Counted from the stretch's first letter, positions 51,906 through 61,020 are shown. The stretch is DNA of 64,000 bases from Laedolimicola ammoniilytica (GCF_025567165.1 NZ_JAOQKC010000002.1:186001-250000); one strand, 5' to 3'. The notes: a model not told the origin generated them from the sequence alone. Numbers and translations: made by a program.

Positions 51906-52721
51906 TTATTTTTTCAGCACATCGTTCATGCTTCCCATCCGGTACCCGGACAGATCCATGGTCACATACAGGAAGCCGTACTCTTTCAGCTTCGCTATCA
52001 CGTCGGTGCGGACCTTCTCGTCCATCAGCTTGTCGAACTGCTCCGGCAGTACCTCGATGCGGGCCAGATTGTCGTGGATGCGGACGCGCACCTGGCGGAA
52101 GCCGTAATCCAGAAGCAGCTGCTCAGCCTTCTCTACCATGCCCAGCTTATCCTTAGTAATGGTCTCACCGTATACGAACCGGGACGCCAGACAGGCGAAG
52201 GACGGCTTGTCCCAGGTGGGCAGGTTAAGGCTCTTGGAAAGCTCGCGAATCTCAGCTTTGGTAAGCTCCGCTTTGCGAAGGGGGCTCTTGATATCCAGCT
52301 CGGCGATGGCCTGGAGACCCGGGCGGTAATCGCCGTTGTCGTCCATATTGGAACCCTCTGCCACGTAAGCGATGCCGTTATCCGCGGCCAGCTGCTTAAT
52401 CTTCTCAAACAGCTCATGCTTGCACAGATAGCACCGATTGGGCGGATTCTGGGCGAAGCCATCTATCTCCAGCTCCTCGGATTCACAGATAAAGTGACGA
52501 ATGCCTTCCTTCTCACAGAAAGCCTTGGAGGCCTCCAGCTCCCGCTTCGGGAAGGAGCAGGACTGGGCTGTCACCGCAATGGCCCTGTCGCCCAGTTCAT
52601 CGTGGGCTACCTTCAATAAAAATGTGGAATCTACGCCACTGGAAAAGGCCACGGCCACACTTCCCAGTTCTCTTAAATATGCTTTCAAAGCTTCCAGCTT
52701 CTGTTCTGCTGTACTCTGCAT
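51906..52721 (-). CDS. larE: ATP-dependent sacrificial sulfur transferase LarE
   Basis: LarE adenylates and then sulfurises pyridinium dicarboxylate during synthesis of the nickel-pincer cofactor. The 271-residue protein has the PP-loop (FSSGVDSTFLLKV near residue 26), a Cys-containing segment (NPPNRCYLCKHELF near residue 95) with CxxC, and PSFACLASRF near residue 175 that would hold the sulfur-donor or cluster Cys. LarB and LarC are not in the window, so the cofactor may be completed elsewhere or this copy has another sulfur-transfer role. Confidence 0.87.
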   Translation of the reverse strand: MQSTAEQKLEALKAYLRELGSVAVAFSSGVDSTFLLKVAHDELGDRAIAVTAQSCSFPKRELEASKAFCEKEGIRHFICESEELEIDGFAQNPPNRCYLCKHELFEKIKQLAADNGIAYVAEGSNMDDNGDYRPGLQAIAELDIKSPLRKAELTKAEIRELSKSLNLPTWDKPSFACLASRFVYGETITKDKLGMVEKAEQLLLDYGFRQVRVRIHDNLARIEVLPEQFDKLMDEKVRTDVIAKLKEYGFLYVTMDLSGYRMGSMNDVLKK

Positions 52722-52870
52722 GTTTCTACCTCCTGCATGTTTGTTTTCCGCTGTCCCGGCACATTCTTCCGTCCGGTCTATTTTATCATCATACTATAAA
52801 TTTTTTTCCGGATCAATGCTTAGCTATTTGATAGGAAATGCTTATTTTCAGCTGTTTTCCCAAGTTTTCC

Positions 52871-52899
52871 TTGACTTTCTTCCATTTTTAGGATATAGT
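52871..52899 (+). promoter_or_regulatory. Promoter of the cold-shock gene
   Basis: TTGACT and TATAGT on the forward strand, 17 nt apart. The transcript would have a leader of about 155 nt that includes a strong terminator. Confidence 0.75.
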
Positions 52900-52937
52900 T
52901 ATTTTATTGTTTGAATGTGTTTTCGAAGAGGATTGAT

Positions 52938-52997
52938 TCACATGTTTTTGTAAGTCATCGTTCACTTTGATGCTTTACAAAAACATGTGATTTTTTT
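52938..52997 (+). terminator. Terminator in the leader of the cold-shock gene
   Basis: TCACATGTTTTTGTAA (52938-52953) pairs perfectly with 52975-52990 and is followed by seven T. It lies between the promoter and the coding region, so it acts as an attenuator unless a second promoter lies downstream. The stretch 52722-53060 holds this promoter, hairpin and the ribosome site. Confidence 0.8.
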
Positions 52998-53060
52998 GTA
53001 ATCGAAATGGCATTCGGACAGACAAATCATATTTCTATTAGTTATAGGAGGCTCTATTTT

Positions 53061-53267
53061 ATGAACAAGGGTACTGTTAAGTGGTTCAACGGAACAAAGG
53101 GATACGGCTTTATCACCAACGCTGAGACTGGCGAGGATGTATTCGTACATTTCACTGGCATCGTGGCTGATGGCTTCAAGACTCTGGAGGAAGGCCAGTC
53201 CGTTACTTTCGATGTAACCGAGGGTAATCGTGGACCGCAGGCTACCAACGTTGTAGTTGTAGCGTAA
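53061..53267 (+). CDS. Cold-shock domain protein (CspA family)
   Basis: The 68-residue single-stranded nucleic acid-binding protein has RNP1 (KGYGFI) and RNP2 (VFVHF), starts MNKGTVKWFNGTKG and is of normal length. Start at 53061 is behind AGGAGGCTC. Csp proteins melt mRNA structure and can act as antiterminators, relevant to the leader terminator upstream. Confidence 0.97.
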   Translation: MNKGTVKWFNGTKGYGFITNAETGEDVFVHFTGIVADGFKTLEEGQSVTFDVTEGNRGPQATNVVVVA

Positions 53268-53299
53268 GCTGTTTCGATACAAATGAAAAACGCCGGAAC

Positions 53300-53356
53300 G
53301 TCCTGAACGCAGGACGGAGGCCGGTAACAAAGGCATCCCACGCCGGGATGCCTTTT
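53300..53356 (+). terminator. Terminator region after the cold-shock gene
   Basis: A small hairpin GTCCTG/CAGGAC (53300-53315) is followed by a strong one, AGGCATCCC/GGGATGCCT (53331-53353), ending in TTTTC. Confidence 0.8.
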
Positions 53357-53458
53357 CTGATCCCAAACCGGAACCGTTTACGCCCTACTTGCAGGAGCCT
53401 CTCCGGCATGCTACAATAAGGATACATTTTGGATTCTATTCTATAAAAGGAGACTGTC

Positions 53459-53857
53459 ATGGCAGCAAGAAAAGAACTTGTGCTTTATTATACACCGGAG
53501 AAATCCGATGCAGACCGGCTCTTAAAGGGCGTGCTGGTGCGGATGGGCGTCCGGATCCGCAATCTCACGCCGGAGCAGACCGATGAAAAGATCGGCGCGC
53601 TGGCGGGGCTGGCGGGCTGCGAGGAGCAGACGGATGCACCGGAAGCGCCCGCGATTTCCGAAAAAATGCTGATCCTTCATGGCTTTAGCCAGCAGCGCTT
53701 ACAGGAGCTGCTGGCAGGCCTTCGGAAGGCCAAGGTTCCGCCCATCCCCCTGAAAGCGATGGTAACAGAGCACAACGCGGACTGGACGCTGTACGAGCTC
53801 TATCAGGAGATCCGCAAGGAACATGAGATGATGACCGGGCAAAAGGAGAGTAAATAA
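53459..53857 (+). CDS. DUF3783 domain protein
   Basis: The 132-residue protein has an N-terminal part (KELVLYYTPEKSDADRLLKGVLVRMGVRI in two segments) and a C-terminal DUF3783 region (MLILHGFSQQRLQELLAGLRKAKVP; VTEHNADWTLYELYQEI). Function unknown. The start follows AAAAGGAG. It touches the next gene (stop at 53857, ATG at 53858), so the two are translated together. Confidence 0.75.
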   Translation: MAARKELVLYYTPEKSDADRLLKGVLVRMGVRIRNLTPEQTDEKIGALAGLAGCEEQTDAPEAPAISEKMLILHGFSQQRLQELLAGLRKAKVPPIPLKAMVTEHNADWTLYELYQEIRKEHEMMTGQKESK

Positions 53858-54640
53858 ATGGAAAAAGAAGTATTTCAGAAGCGTCTGGAGGATCTGGGCG
53901 AGCTGGCGAAAATCAATAACAACCGCCTGAGTACTGACGCAGTGAAGACATTTTTGAAGGATATGGACCTGACCGAGGAGCAGTACAATCTGGTATTCGC
54001 GTACCTGGCGTCCAAGCTGATCACGGTGGAAGGCTATGTGTCCGCAGCTAAGGGCGGGAAAGACAGCGCGCCCACCCTCTCGGAAGAGGAGCAGACTTTC
54101 CTTGCCCAGTACGAGGAGGATTTAAGCTACCTGACGACCCTTACGGAGGAGGCTCTGCTGGAACTCTGCCGGGACGTAGAGGAAACTGGCGACAGCGACG
54201 CCAAGTCCCATCTGACAGAGCAGCTGCTTCCGAAGGTAGTGGAGACCGCAAAGCATTACGCGGGCCGCGGCCTGCCCATCGGCGATCTGATTCAGGAGGG
54301 CAATATCGGCCTGATGCTGGCCCTGGATACGCTTGGAATCCGCGGGGACGGTGTGTCCGCCCTGGATTACCTGAAGCAGGAAATTGAGAAGGCCGTCAGC
54401 GAGGCCCTGGAAGATCAGCAGACAGAAAAGTCCGCCGGTGAACTGATTGCCGATCGCTTAAATGAGCTGAGCGACGGCATCAAGGAGCTCTCCGGCGAAC
54501 TGGAGCGCCAGGTCTCCGTGGAGGAGCTGTCCGCATTTATGGACATGCCTGTGGAGGAAATCGAAGACTTGCTGAAGCTGGCCGGTGAGGGAACCGGCGA
54601 CGGGGAACAGACCCCAGATAACTCCGGGAACGAGCAGTAA
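53858..54640 (+). CDS. Sigma-70-like protein lacking region 4
   Basis: The 260-residue protein starts with a segment like sigma region 1.1 (LEDLGELAKINNNRLSTDAV; FLKDMDLTEEQYNLVFAYL). After an acidic part comes a region 2 core (LLPKVVETAKHYAGRGLPIGDLIQEGNIGLMLAL). A helical tail with a region-3-like segment follows (LSAFMDMPVEEIEDLLKLA). The aromatic -10-reading part and the -35-binding region 4 are missing, and the end is Gly/Asp-rich. It could be a core-RNA-polymerase-binding modulator rather than a true sigma factor. The preceding DUF3783 gene is coupled to it. Confidence 0.65.
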   Translation: MEKEVFQKRLEDLGELAKINNNRLSTDAVKTFLKDMDLTEEQYNLVFAYLASKLITVEGYVSAAKGGKDSAPTLSEEEQTFLAQYEEDLSYLTTLTEEALLELCRDVEETGDSDAKSHLTEQLLPKVVETAKHYAGRGLPIGDLIQEGNIGLMLALDTLGIRGDGVSALDYLKQEIEKAVSEALEDQQTEKSAGELIADRLNELSDGIKELSGELERQVSVEELSAFMDMPVEEIEDLLKLAGEGTGDGEQTPDNSGNEQ

Positions 54641-54710
54641 GCAGGAAACCAGCGGGGCGGCCAATGGCCGTCTCTTTTCATATCATCAGAATCAGATACC
54701 GCGCCAGAAA

Positions 54711-55652
54711 CTATTCTTTTATCGTCTCAATCCGGACTCGACGATCCCGTCCTCTGCTCTCCCAGATCATCAGATACACGTGGAATTCCAGATTATCCTG
54801 CGCGGTGGTAAAGGGTTCCTCGCACAGTACTTCCGCGCGGATACCCCGTCTGGCCAGCTCCCGTCTGCGTTTTTCGGCCTGCTGCTCCAGACGCTTTACC
54901 TTTTTATCTATTTCTTCTCCAAAAGAACGCCGCGGATAGTTCTGCACCGCTTCCCGGAGCCGCTGTGCCAGCAGGTCTACTACATCCGCGCCGTCTACGC
55001 GATGGAGCATGGCCGCAATCCGTTTTGCCAGAAAGGGCCAGGGGCACTTCCGGTAAAGGGCCAGTCTTTGGCCCAGCTTTTGATTGCCGCACTCCCGCGC
55101 CAGCTCCTCCATGACATCCAACGCATCCTCCGAAGGGTTCCAGGGATCCGGAATCGGCACGATGTATTTCTCCGGGACTGCCGGATAACAGCAGTAATTC
55201 AGCGGTGGAAAATAAGCCAGATGGGCCAGACGGCGCTCCATGGGCGTACAATATTCCATCCCCAGATACTCGCATTTATCCCGGAGAATCGCAATCCGGT
55301 ATTCCAACTGGCGCAGATACTCATACCCCGGCACCCAGAAATGCGCGATTTTCCCATAATTATAGAGATGTGCTTCCAGATCCAGCTTTTCAAACAGCAG
55401 CGTCACCGCGTTATCGCCCTGCCGGACCACCAGCACATATCTGGTCGCGTCCCGGCTGATAGACCAGGTCAACGCGCCCTCATAATCCTCCAGATAATGG
55501 CCGGTCAGCGCCGCCCCGCGAAATACCAGAAAGCTCTCCACCGCGTCGTTCATCAGATAAACTAACCGGCGTTCTGTATCGCATTCTTTTGATGGTAATA
55601 ACTCAAACTGATCCTGCTCCAGCAGTTCCTCCAGCATTACAAATGTATCCAT
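54711..55652 (-). CDS. Uncharacterised protein, possibly DUF3878
   Basis: The 313-residue protein starts MDTFVMLEELLEQDQFELL at 55652 behind GAGGTTATAC. It has no transmembrane segment. Notable parts are FEKLDLEAHLYNYGKIAHFWVPGYEYLRQLEYRI and YFPPLNYCCYPAVPEKYIVPIPDPW (given here as landmarks), then a helical C-terminal third rich in Arg (EKRRRELARRGIRAEVL). I recall a Firmicutes family (DUF3878) of this kind but cannot confirm. It is 51 nt downstream of the next gene and in one unit with the AAA ATPase. Confidence 0.5.
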   Translation of the reverse strand: MDTFVMLEELLEQDQFELLPSKECDTERRLVYLMNDAVESFLVFRGAALTGHYLEDYEGALTWSISRDATRYVLVVRQGDNAVTLLFEKLDLEAHLYNYGKIAHFWVPGYEYLRQLEYRIAILRDKCEYLGMEYCTPMERRLAHLAYFPPLNYCCYPAVPEKYIVPIPDPWNPSEDALDVMEELARECGNQKLGQRLALYRKCPWPFLAKRIAAMLHRVDGADVVDLLAQRLREAVQNYPRRSFGEEIDKKVKRLEQQAEKRRRELARRGIRAEVLCEEPFTTAQDNLEFHVYLMIWESRGRDRRVRIETIKE

Positions 55653-55703
55653 GTATAACCTCTTTTGTTTCATTTTATGCTTTATCTTAAAATCCATTTT
55701 TTA

Positions 55704-56597
55704 TTAAAACAGATCCAGCATATTATCCAGATAAATCTCTTCCCGCGCCTCCAACTGGTGCTCCGGCTTCGTCATATAATAGAGCAGAAATTCCAGAATC
55801 AGGGCGCTGCCCAGGCTCCGGCCTTCGATTTTGAAATGAGAAAAGCCCCGGGGAAGGTAAATCGTACGGATGTCGTCGATGCTGATAAAGGCCGGATTTT
55901 TCATGGCTTTGGAAAAGCGATAACCCTCAGTGGCATTCGGGGCCTGGCAGGCATGCTCCACGTCTTCTCCGAGATTTTTGCGGCTGACGATCTCGTAACA
56001 GCGTTTGCGATCCCGGCAGCCGGGCCAGCAGCATTCGTTGCAGAGAAATTCTACCTTGTCTTTCTCTGCTTGCGATAACGTATTCCATTGATCCAATGCT
56101 TTATTCAGGCGGAAATCCGGCACCACATAGCGGAAATCTTCTCTCTGAATTTCTTTATGGCACTCTCGAAAATCCGTCAGAACTTTTGTAGTGGAAGACA
56201 CAAAATAAAGTCCCGGATAGGTCTTCTTTATATACTCAAGCAACAAATCCGAATGGATAATAACGCCGTTTTGCACTGCTCCATTTTGCTCAAATAAGGC
56301 GCAGAGCGCATTGCATTTTTTGTCTGTAAGATGTTCTTCCCGGAGCAGGGAATTACTGAAAGTCAGCCGGGCAGAAATACCGTATTCCTGCATCAGCGCC
56401 AGAACCTCCCGCGGCCCCTGCTCCCCAAATCCGGCCCGGCCGCCGCCCCAAAGGCAGTCCGCCGGAGCGCCGTAGATGGAACCTATCTCACACCAGTCGT
56501 AGAACCAGTCCCGGTGCTGCCGGTATAAGGGCAAAAACACCTGGTACAGCTCATAGAATTCGAACAGGCCTGGTAAATGATAATATGCCTTTTTCAC
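55704..56597 (-). CDS. U32 peptidase-like protein of unknown role
   Basis: This 297-residue protein looks like a TIM-barrel protein related to U32/UbiV enzymes. Segments: YGISARLTFSNSLLREEHL near residue 75, ECCWPGCRDRKRCYE near residue 190 (four Cys that could bind an Fe-S cluster) and FSHFKIEGRSLGSALI near residue 258, the last being close to the KIEGR motif of U32 proteins. Start is GTG at 56597, overlapping the end region of the ATPase gene. Substrate unknown; the neighbours do not identify a pathway. Confidence 0.5.
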   Translation of the reverse strand: MKKAYYHLPGLFEFYELYQVFLPLYRQHRDWFYDWCEIGSIYGAPADCLWGGGRAGFGEQGPREVLALMQEYGISARLTFSNSLLREEHLTDKKCNALCALFEQNGAVQNGVIIHSDLLLEYIKKTYPGLYFVSSTTKVLTDFRECHKEIQREDFRYVVPDFRLNKALDQWNTLSQAEKDKVEFLCNECCWPGCRDRKRCYEIVSRKNLGEDVEHACQAPNATEGYRFSKAMKNPAFISIDDIRTIYLPRGFSHFKIEGRSLGSALILEFLLYYMTKPEHQLEAREEIYLDNMLDLF

Positions 56598-56598
56598 A

Positions 56599-57324
56599 TT
56601 AATTGTCTTCCTCTTCCAAAAGTCTCCGTAATAAAACTTCCCGGTTATTTAAGAACACTTCCGTCACCTGGTAGCTCTCGGTCTCCTCGTAGGCGCAGGA
56701 GTGAATCGCACCGTCGTCAAAGCAGTAAATATCCGCGCCCGGGATGCCCAGCAGAATCGGCGAATGGGTCACAATCAGGAACTGGCTACCGCTTTTCGCG
56801 CAGCGGTGAATCTCCATCAGCAGTGTGAGCTGCCGCTGGGGTGAAAGGGCCGCTTCGGGCTCGTCGAACAGATACAGGCCATTGGGCCTCAGATAATTCT
56901 GAGCCAGAGCCAGAAAGCTCTCGCCGTGGGATTTTTCGTGATATCTGGCTGACGGATGCAGCGGATCAGCATAGTCCTCCTCCTGGGTCGCCACATTGTA
57001 GAAGCTTTCCGCCCGCAGGAAATAGCCGATTTTCTCCCTCCGATAGCCTTTTATCAAACGGATGGCGTCACAGAGCTCCGAGTGGGTATCATAGGTGGAA
57101 AAGTTATAATTTTTCGTTCCGCCCTCCGGGTTAAAGCCATGGGCCACCGCAATAGCTTCTAATAGCGTGGACTTTCCACTGCCGTTCTCACCCACGAAGA
57201 AGGTAATCGGTTTTGTGAAATCGAGGCGTTCTATGCCCCGAAATGCTTCGATATAGTTTAAATAGCTGTCCGGATCGATTCGGTTCCAGTCGAACTGGAC
57301 GGCCTGTATGAATTGTTGCTTCAT
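56599..57324 (-). CDS. AAA-type ATPase (SbcC/RecF-like fold)
   Basis: The 241-residue protein has Walker A FFVGENGSGKSTLLEAIA near residue 40, a signature-like SHGESFLALAQN, Walker B GLYLFDEPEAALSP and a switch His (LIVTHSPILLG). This is the compact ABC-type ATPase often found in defence or DNA-metabolism cassettes. The ATG at 57324 is behind GAGGAG. It is first of three genes in a row with the U32-like and unknown proteins. Confidence 0.85.
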   Translation of the reverse strand: MKQQFIQAVQFDWNRIDPDSYLNYIEAFRGIERLDFTKPITFFVGENGSGKSTLLEAIAVAHGFNPEGGTKNYNFSTYDTHSELCDAIRLIKGYRREKIGYFLRAESFYNVATQEEDYADPLHPSARYHEKSHGESFLALAQNYLRPNGLYLFDEPEAALSPQRQLTLLMEIHRCAKSGSQFLIVTHSPILLGIPGADIYCFDDGAIHSCAYEETESYQVTEVFLNNREVLLRRLLEEEDN

Positions 57325-57401
57325 GTATCTATACTCCTCACTTGCGCTCATTATATCATATCCTGCCCTCTCCCACCATACAAACCGCCACTGCTCCGCG
57401 C

Positions 57402-57442
57402 AAAAAGCCCCATAAACAGTTTCTCACCACTGTTTATGAGGC
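57402..57442 (-). terminator. Terminator of a truncated upstream gene
   Basis: GCC-ATAAACAGT (57407-57420) pairs with ACTGTTTAT-GGC (57429-57442) with a two-base internal mismatch; five T follow on the reverse strand. The gene it served is reduced to a short 3' fragment. Confidence 0.75.
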
Positions 57443-57451
57443 TCCTCTTCT

Positions 57452-57515
57452 TTACTCCTCTGTAATCGGAAATGTCACCTGCCAGTTTTCCTCTATGTTA
57501 ACGTTTTGAGAACAT
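57452..57515 (-). pseudogene. 3' end of an interrupted gene at the island boundary
   Basis: A reverse-strand frame ending at the TAA 57452-57454 reads VNIEENWQVTFPITEE, directly before a terminator. The composition changes beyond about 57505, where the A+T-richer segment begins. The fragment is likely the tail of a host gene cut by insertion of the island. Confidence 0.4.
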
Positions 57516-57632
57516 GAAAAGCCCATAAATAGGGGATTTGTGTATGGCAGTGTTGCATATGTGTTGTATGCGGTTGGCTGCCCACACATTCCCAGAGCTA
57601 CTCATTACTTTAGCAAAGAAAGGATTAATACT

Positions 57633-57872
57633 ATGAAAATACATTTTGCTTACTATAACCAGTACAAGAACGGAATTGATATTGCTTTTGCTGATAATAC
57701 ACTTCTATTCTTATCCTGTGCAGAAGCTGAAAAGAATCTCCATACTACACCTAACTCTCAAAGGCTTATTGATAACCTTGCAATTGATAATCCGCTTATG
57801 TATGCTGCACTTGCTCTTGATTGTGAGTTGCAGGATTGGGCTGATGCTATGGATGAGGATTGGAGTCCTTAA
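57633..57872 (+). CDS. Small acidic protein, DUF6061-like, of mobile elements
   Basis: The 79-residue protein starts MKIHFAYYNQYKNGIDIAFA behind AAAGGA and has the pattern of small proteins carried by integrative elements in Clostridia (YYN..., DNTLLFLSCAEAE, then LAIDNPLMYAALAL). Function unknown. It is convergent with hsdR (16 nt gap) and lies at the left end of the acquired segment, supporting transfer of the whole block. Confidence 0.55.
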   Translation: MKIHFAYYNQYKNGIDIAFADNTLLFLSCAEAEKNLHTTPNSQRLIDNLAIDNPLMYAALALDCELQDWADAMDEDWSP

Positions 57873-57888
57873 TCCAAAACATCTTTAA

Positions 57889-60800
57889 CTATATTACTCC
57901 AAAATATTTTTCAAAGAATACCTTTAACTTATCAATTACTGTTTGTTTTTTCAAAACCCTATTTGAGCCACCAGAGAATCTTGAAATTGGAGGTAATATT
58001 TTATCAATATCTGTTCCTGTGGTTTTTATTCCTCCATCTCTAAATGAATTCTCTATAAATTTTTGAGCTTCATCATGTTTTAGTTTTTCATCTTGAATGA
58101 TTTTTTCTAAATCTTTCTCTTTTTGTTTTTTTACAAAATCTTGCCAATCCTTTTCAACATCCGTTTTTACTGTCATTTGGGCAACAAAACCTTCAATTAA
58201 AGCTTTTTTGCTACGTAACTCAACGCTTGCATCTATTGATTTGTTAATATTAGCAAGAATTGTTTTATCTTCACAGTTCGATTCATGATATTTTACAACA
58301 AGCATCAAGATGTAATCTATATTGACCTCAACCTGCTTAATAAGTTCTATTTCAAAAACTATATCATCATTAATTCGTTCTTTTTCAATGTCACTTTTTT
58401 TAGCATAATCTTGATATAAGTCAATGTAAATACTCTGATAATCTTGTAAATCTATAGCTGATACAGAACTATCATTTTCGAAATCATCAAAACATCTTAA
58501 AATATTTCTCAATTTCAAAATGCTACCAAATAGTTTGATAAAATTTTTTTCGTTATCCTCGCCGATGATTTGACTGCCTATCGGAAATTCATTTACCAGT
58601 CTGGTTACAAGCTCGTTATAACCTTCAATATGCTTTCCGTGCTCATCTTCATAGCCATTCATATACTCATTGTAAGTTTTTAGAATAACCATACCTCTTG
58701 CGTTTTTATCCCCAAAAAGTGCTAAGGCATTATTAGTGGCTGTTTCAAGGTTTCTAAAACAAACAATGTTTCCAAATGTTTTAACTGAGTTCAAAATACG
58801 ATTAGTACGGGAAAACGCTTGTATCAAACCATGATCCTTTAAATTCTTATCTACCCATAAGGTATTGAGAGTTGTAGCGTCAAATCCCGTTAGAAACATA
58901 TTGACTACGATCAGCAAATCAATCTCACGATTTTTCATTCTCAATGATACATCTTTATAATAGTTTGGAAATTTATCGGCAGATGTATCATAGCTAACCT
59001 TAAACAGCTTATTATAATCATCAATCGCACTGTCAAGAAAATCCCGTGAAGTCTGATCAAGACCACTTGTGTCAAAATTCTCATCTTGCAAGATATCATC
59101 CGGATCTTCTTCGTTTGGATTAAAACTGAATATCGTAGCAATATTTAATTTGTGACCCGTTTCCTCCATTTGCTTTTTAAATTCATTGTAGTATGCAATC
59201 GCTGCCGGAATAGATGCAACTGCAAAAATCGAATTAAAACCATTTACTTTTGCAGTTGATTTTTGCTCTGATACAGTATTATTCTTGGACCTCGCCATTT
59301 TTTCTACATTCGTAATCACTTTATGGTCATAATAGGAACGACTTTGATTGCGATAAGTTTTCTGCTCAAAATGTTCAAGAATGTATTGTGTAATCTCAGA
59401 TACTCTTTTAGGGTCAAGCAAAGCTTTTTCACGGTCAATTGCCTTTACTTGCTTATCGTATAAAAGCTCAGGGTTTTTGATCGTGTTGATATAATCAATT
59501 CTAAAAGGCAATACATTACCATCATGGATAGCATCAACAATGGTGTATGCGTGCAGTGGTCTTACTTTATTTCCGTTTTCATCCGGTTCACCGCCGAAAA
59601 CCTGTGCTGTGGTACGCATATTCGGAGCGTTGGAACTGTTCGAGTTTATTGCAAAAATAGGGGTGCCTGTAAACCCGAAGATATGATAATTTTTAAAGTG
59701 CTTTGTAATAGACTTGTGCATATCTCCAAACTGAGAACGATGGCATTCATCAAAAATCATAACAATGTGTTTTTTATAAACTTCATGTTCTTTGTTCTTG
59801 GATATGAATTTATCTAACTTTTGAATGGTTGTGATGATGATTCTTGCATTATCATCTTCCATTTGTTTTTGCAGAATTTTAGTAGAGGTGTTGCTGTTGG
59901 CAGCACCTTTTTCAAATCTGTCGTATTCTTTCATTGTTTGGTAGTCAAGATCTTTTCTATCGACAACAAATAATACTTTATCAATGAAATTCAATCCTTG
60001 AGCAAGCTGTGCGGTTTTAAAGCTGGTTAAAGTCTTGCCGCTTCCGGTGGTATGCCAAATGTAACCGCCTGCCTCTTTTCTGCCGGTTTTTTTGAGATTA
60101 GTAGAAACGATAATGCGGTTTAGGATTTTTTCAGTTGCCGCAATTTGATAAGGACGCATTACCAATAGTAAATCATCTGAAGTAAACACACAGTAACGAG
60201 TCAAAATATTAAGCAGCGTATGTTTTGCAAAAAAGGTTTTTGTAAAGTCCACAAGGTCCGGGATGGTACGGTTTTTTTCATCCGCCCAATAACTTGTAAA
60301 TTCAAAGCTATTAGAAGTCTTTTTCTTTTTTGCTGCGTTTTTTTCTGCATTATCTTTGATATGCTGAAATCTTGTTGTATTAGAATAATACTTTGTGTGT
60401 GTACCATTGGAGATTACAAACAGCTGTACATACTGATACAATCCGCTGCCTGCCCAAAAACTGTCACGCTGGTATCGATTGATTTGGTTAAACGCTTCTC
60501 GAATTGCGTTCCCTCGTTTTTTAAGCTCAATATGCACCAATGGCAATCCGTTTACCAAAATCGTCACATCATAACGAGTATCATGCTTTCCGCCATCTTC
60601 TTCATACTGGTTTATTACCTGCAAATGATTGTTATGAATGTTGGTTTTGTCGATCAGTTTGATGTTTTTTACATATCCGTTATCAAGGGTAATGTTTTGC
60701 AGATACTCTTCCTGTATTTTGCGGGTTTTCTCTACAATTCCATCATTACCGTTTGAAATAACGCTGTTGTAAAAGTCGTTCCACTCTTTATCGAAAAAGG

Positions 60801-61020
60801 TGTAGTTATTCAGTTTTTCAAGCTGTGTACGGAGGTTGTCAATTAAGTCCTGTTCGCTTTTTATAGTAATGTATTCGTAGCCTTGACTGACAAGGCGATT
60901 TATAAAATCTTGTTCAAGCGCCGCTTCGCTTTGATAGTCGGTGCTTTTTCTTTTTTCGGGTGTGTACTCAGCCACTACTGTACTTTCAGTAGAGCTTGCC
61001 ACAATTTCAAAGCTATTCAT
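57889..61020 (-). CDS. hsdR: Type I restriction enzyme R subunit
   Basis: The 1043-residue motor/nuclease subunit has the PD-(D/E)XK nuclease (LPLVHIELKKRGNAIREAF near residue 165), Walker A WHTTGSGKTLTS near residue 325, the DECHRSQFG box near residue 425 and helicase motif VNMFLTGFDATTLNTLWVD near residue 730. It translocates and cuts unmethylated DNA. It overlaps hsdS by 8 nt. Base composition is A+T-rich compared with the chromosome to the left. Confidence 0.96.
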   Translation of the reverse strand: MNSFEIVASSTESTVVAEYTPEKRKSTDYQSEAALEQDFINRLVSQGYEYITIKSEQDLIDNLRTQLEKLNNYTFFDKEWNDFYNSVISNGNDGIVEKTRKIQEEYLQNITLDNGYVKNIKLIDKTNIHNNHLQVINQYEEDGGKHDTRYDVTILVNGLPLVHIELKKRGNAIREAFNQINRYQRDSFWAGSGLYQYVQLFVISNGTHTKYYSNTTRFQHIKDNAEKNAAKKKKTSNSFEFTSYWADEKNRTIPDLVDFTKTFFAKHTLLNILTRYCVFTSDDLLLVMRPYQIAATEKILNRIIVSTNLKKTGRKEAGGYIWHTTGSGKTLTSFKTAQLAQGLNFIDKVLFVVDRKDLDYQTMKEYDRFEKGAANSNTSTKILQKQMEDDNARIIITTIQKLDKFISKNKEHEVYKKHIVMIFDECHRSQFGDMHKSITKHFKNYHIFGFTGTPIFAINSNSSNAPNMRTTAQVFGGEPDENGNKVRPLHAYTIVDAIHDGNVLPFRIDYINTIKNPELLYDKQVKAIDREKALLDPKRVSEITQYILEHFEQKTYRNQSRSYYDHKVITNVEKMARSKNNTVSEQKSTAKVNGFNSIFAVASIPAAIAYYNEFKKQMEETGHKLNIATIFSFNPNEEDPDDILQDENFDTSGLDQTSRDFLDSAIDDYNKLFKVSYDTSADKFPNYYKDVSLRMKNREIDLLIVVNMFLTGFDATTLNTLWVDKNLKDHGLIQAFSRTNRILNSVKTFGNIVCFRNLETATNNALALFGDKNARGMVILKTYNEYMNGYEDEHGKHIEGYNELVTRLVNEFPIGSQIIGEDNEKNFIKLFGSILKLRNILRCFDDFENDSSVSAIDLQDYQSIYIDLYQDYAKKSDIEKERINDDIVFEIELIKQVEVNIDYILMLVVKYHESNCEDKTILANINKSIDASVELRSKKALIEGFVAQMTVKTDVEKDWQDFVKKQKEKDLEKIIQDEKLKHDEAQKFIENSFRDGGIKTTGTDIDKILPPISRFSGGSNRVLKKQTVIDKLKVFFEKYFGVI

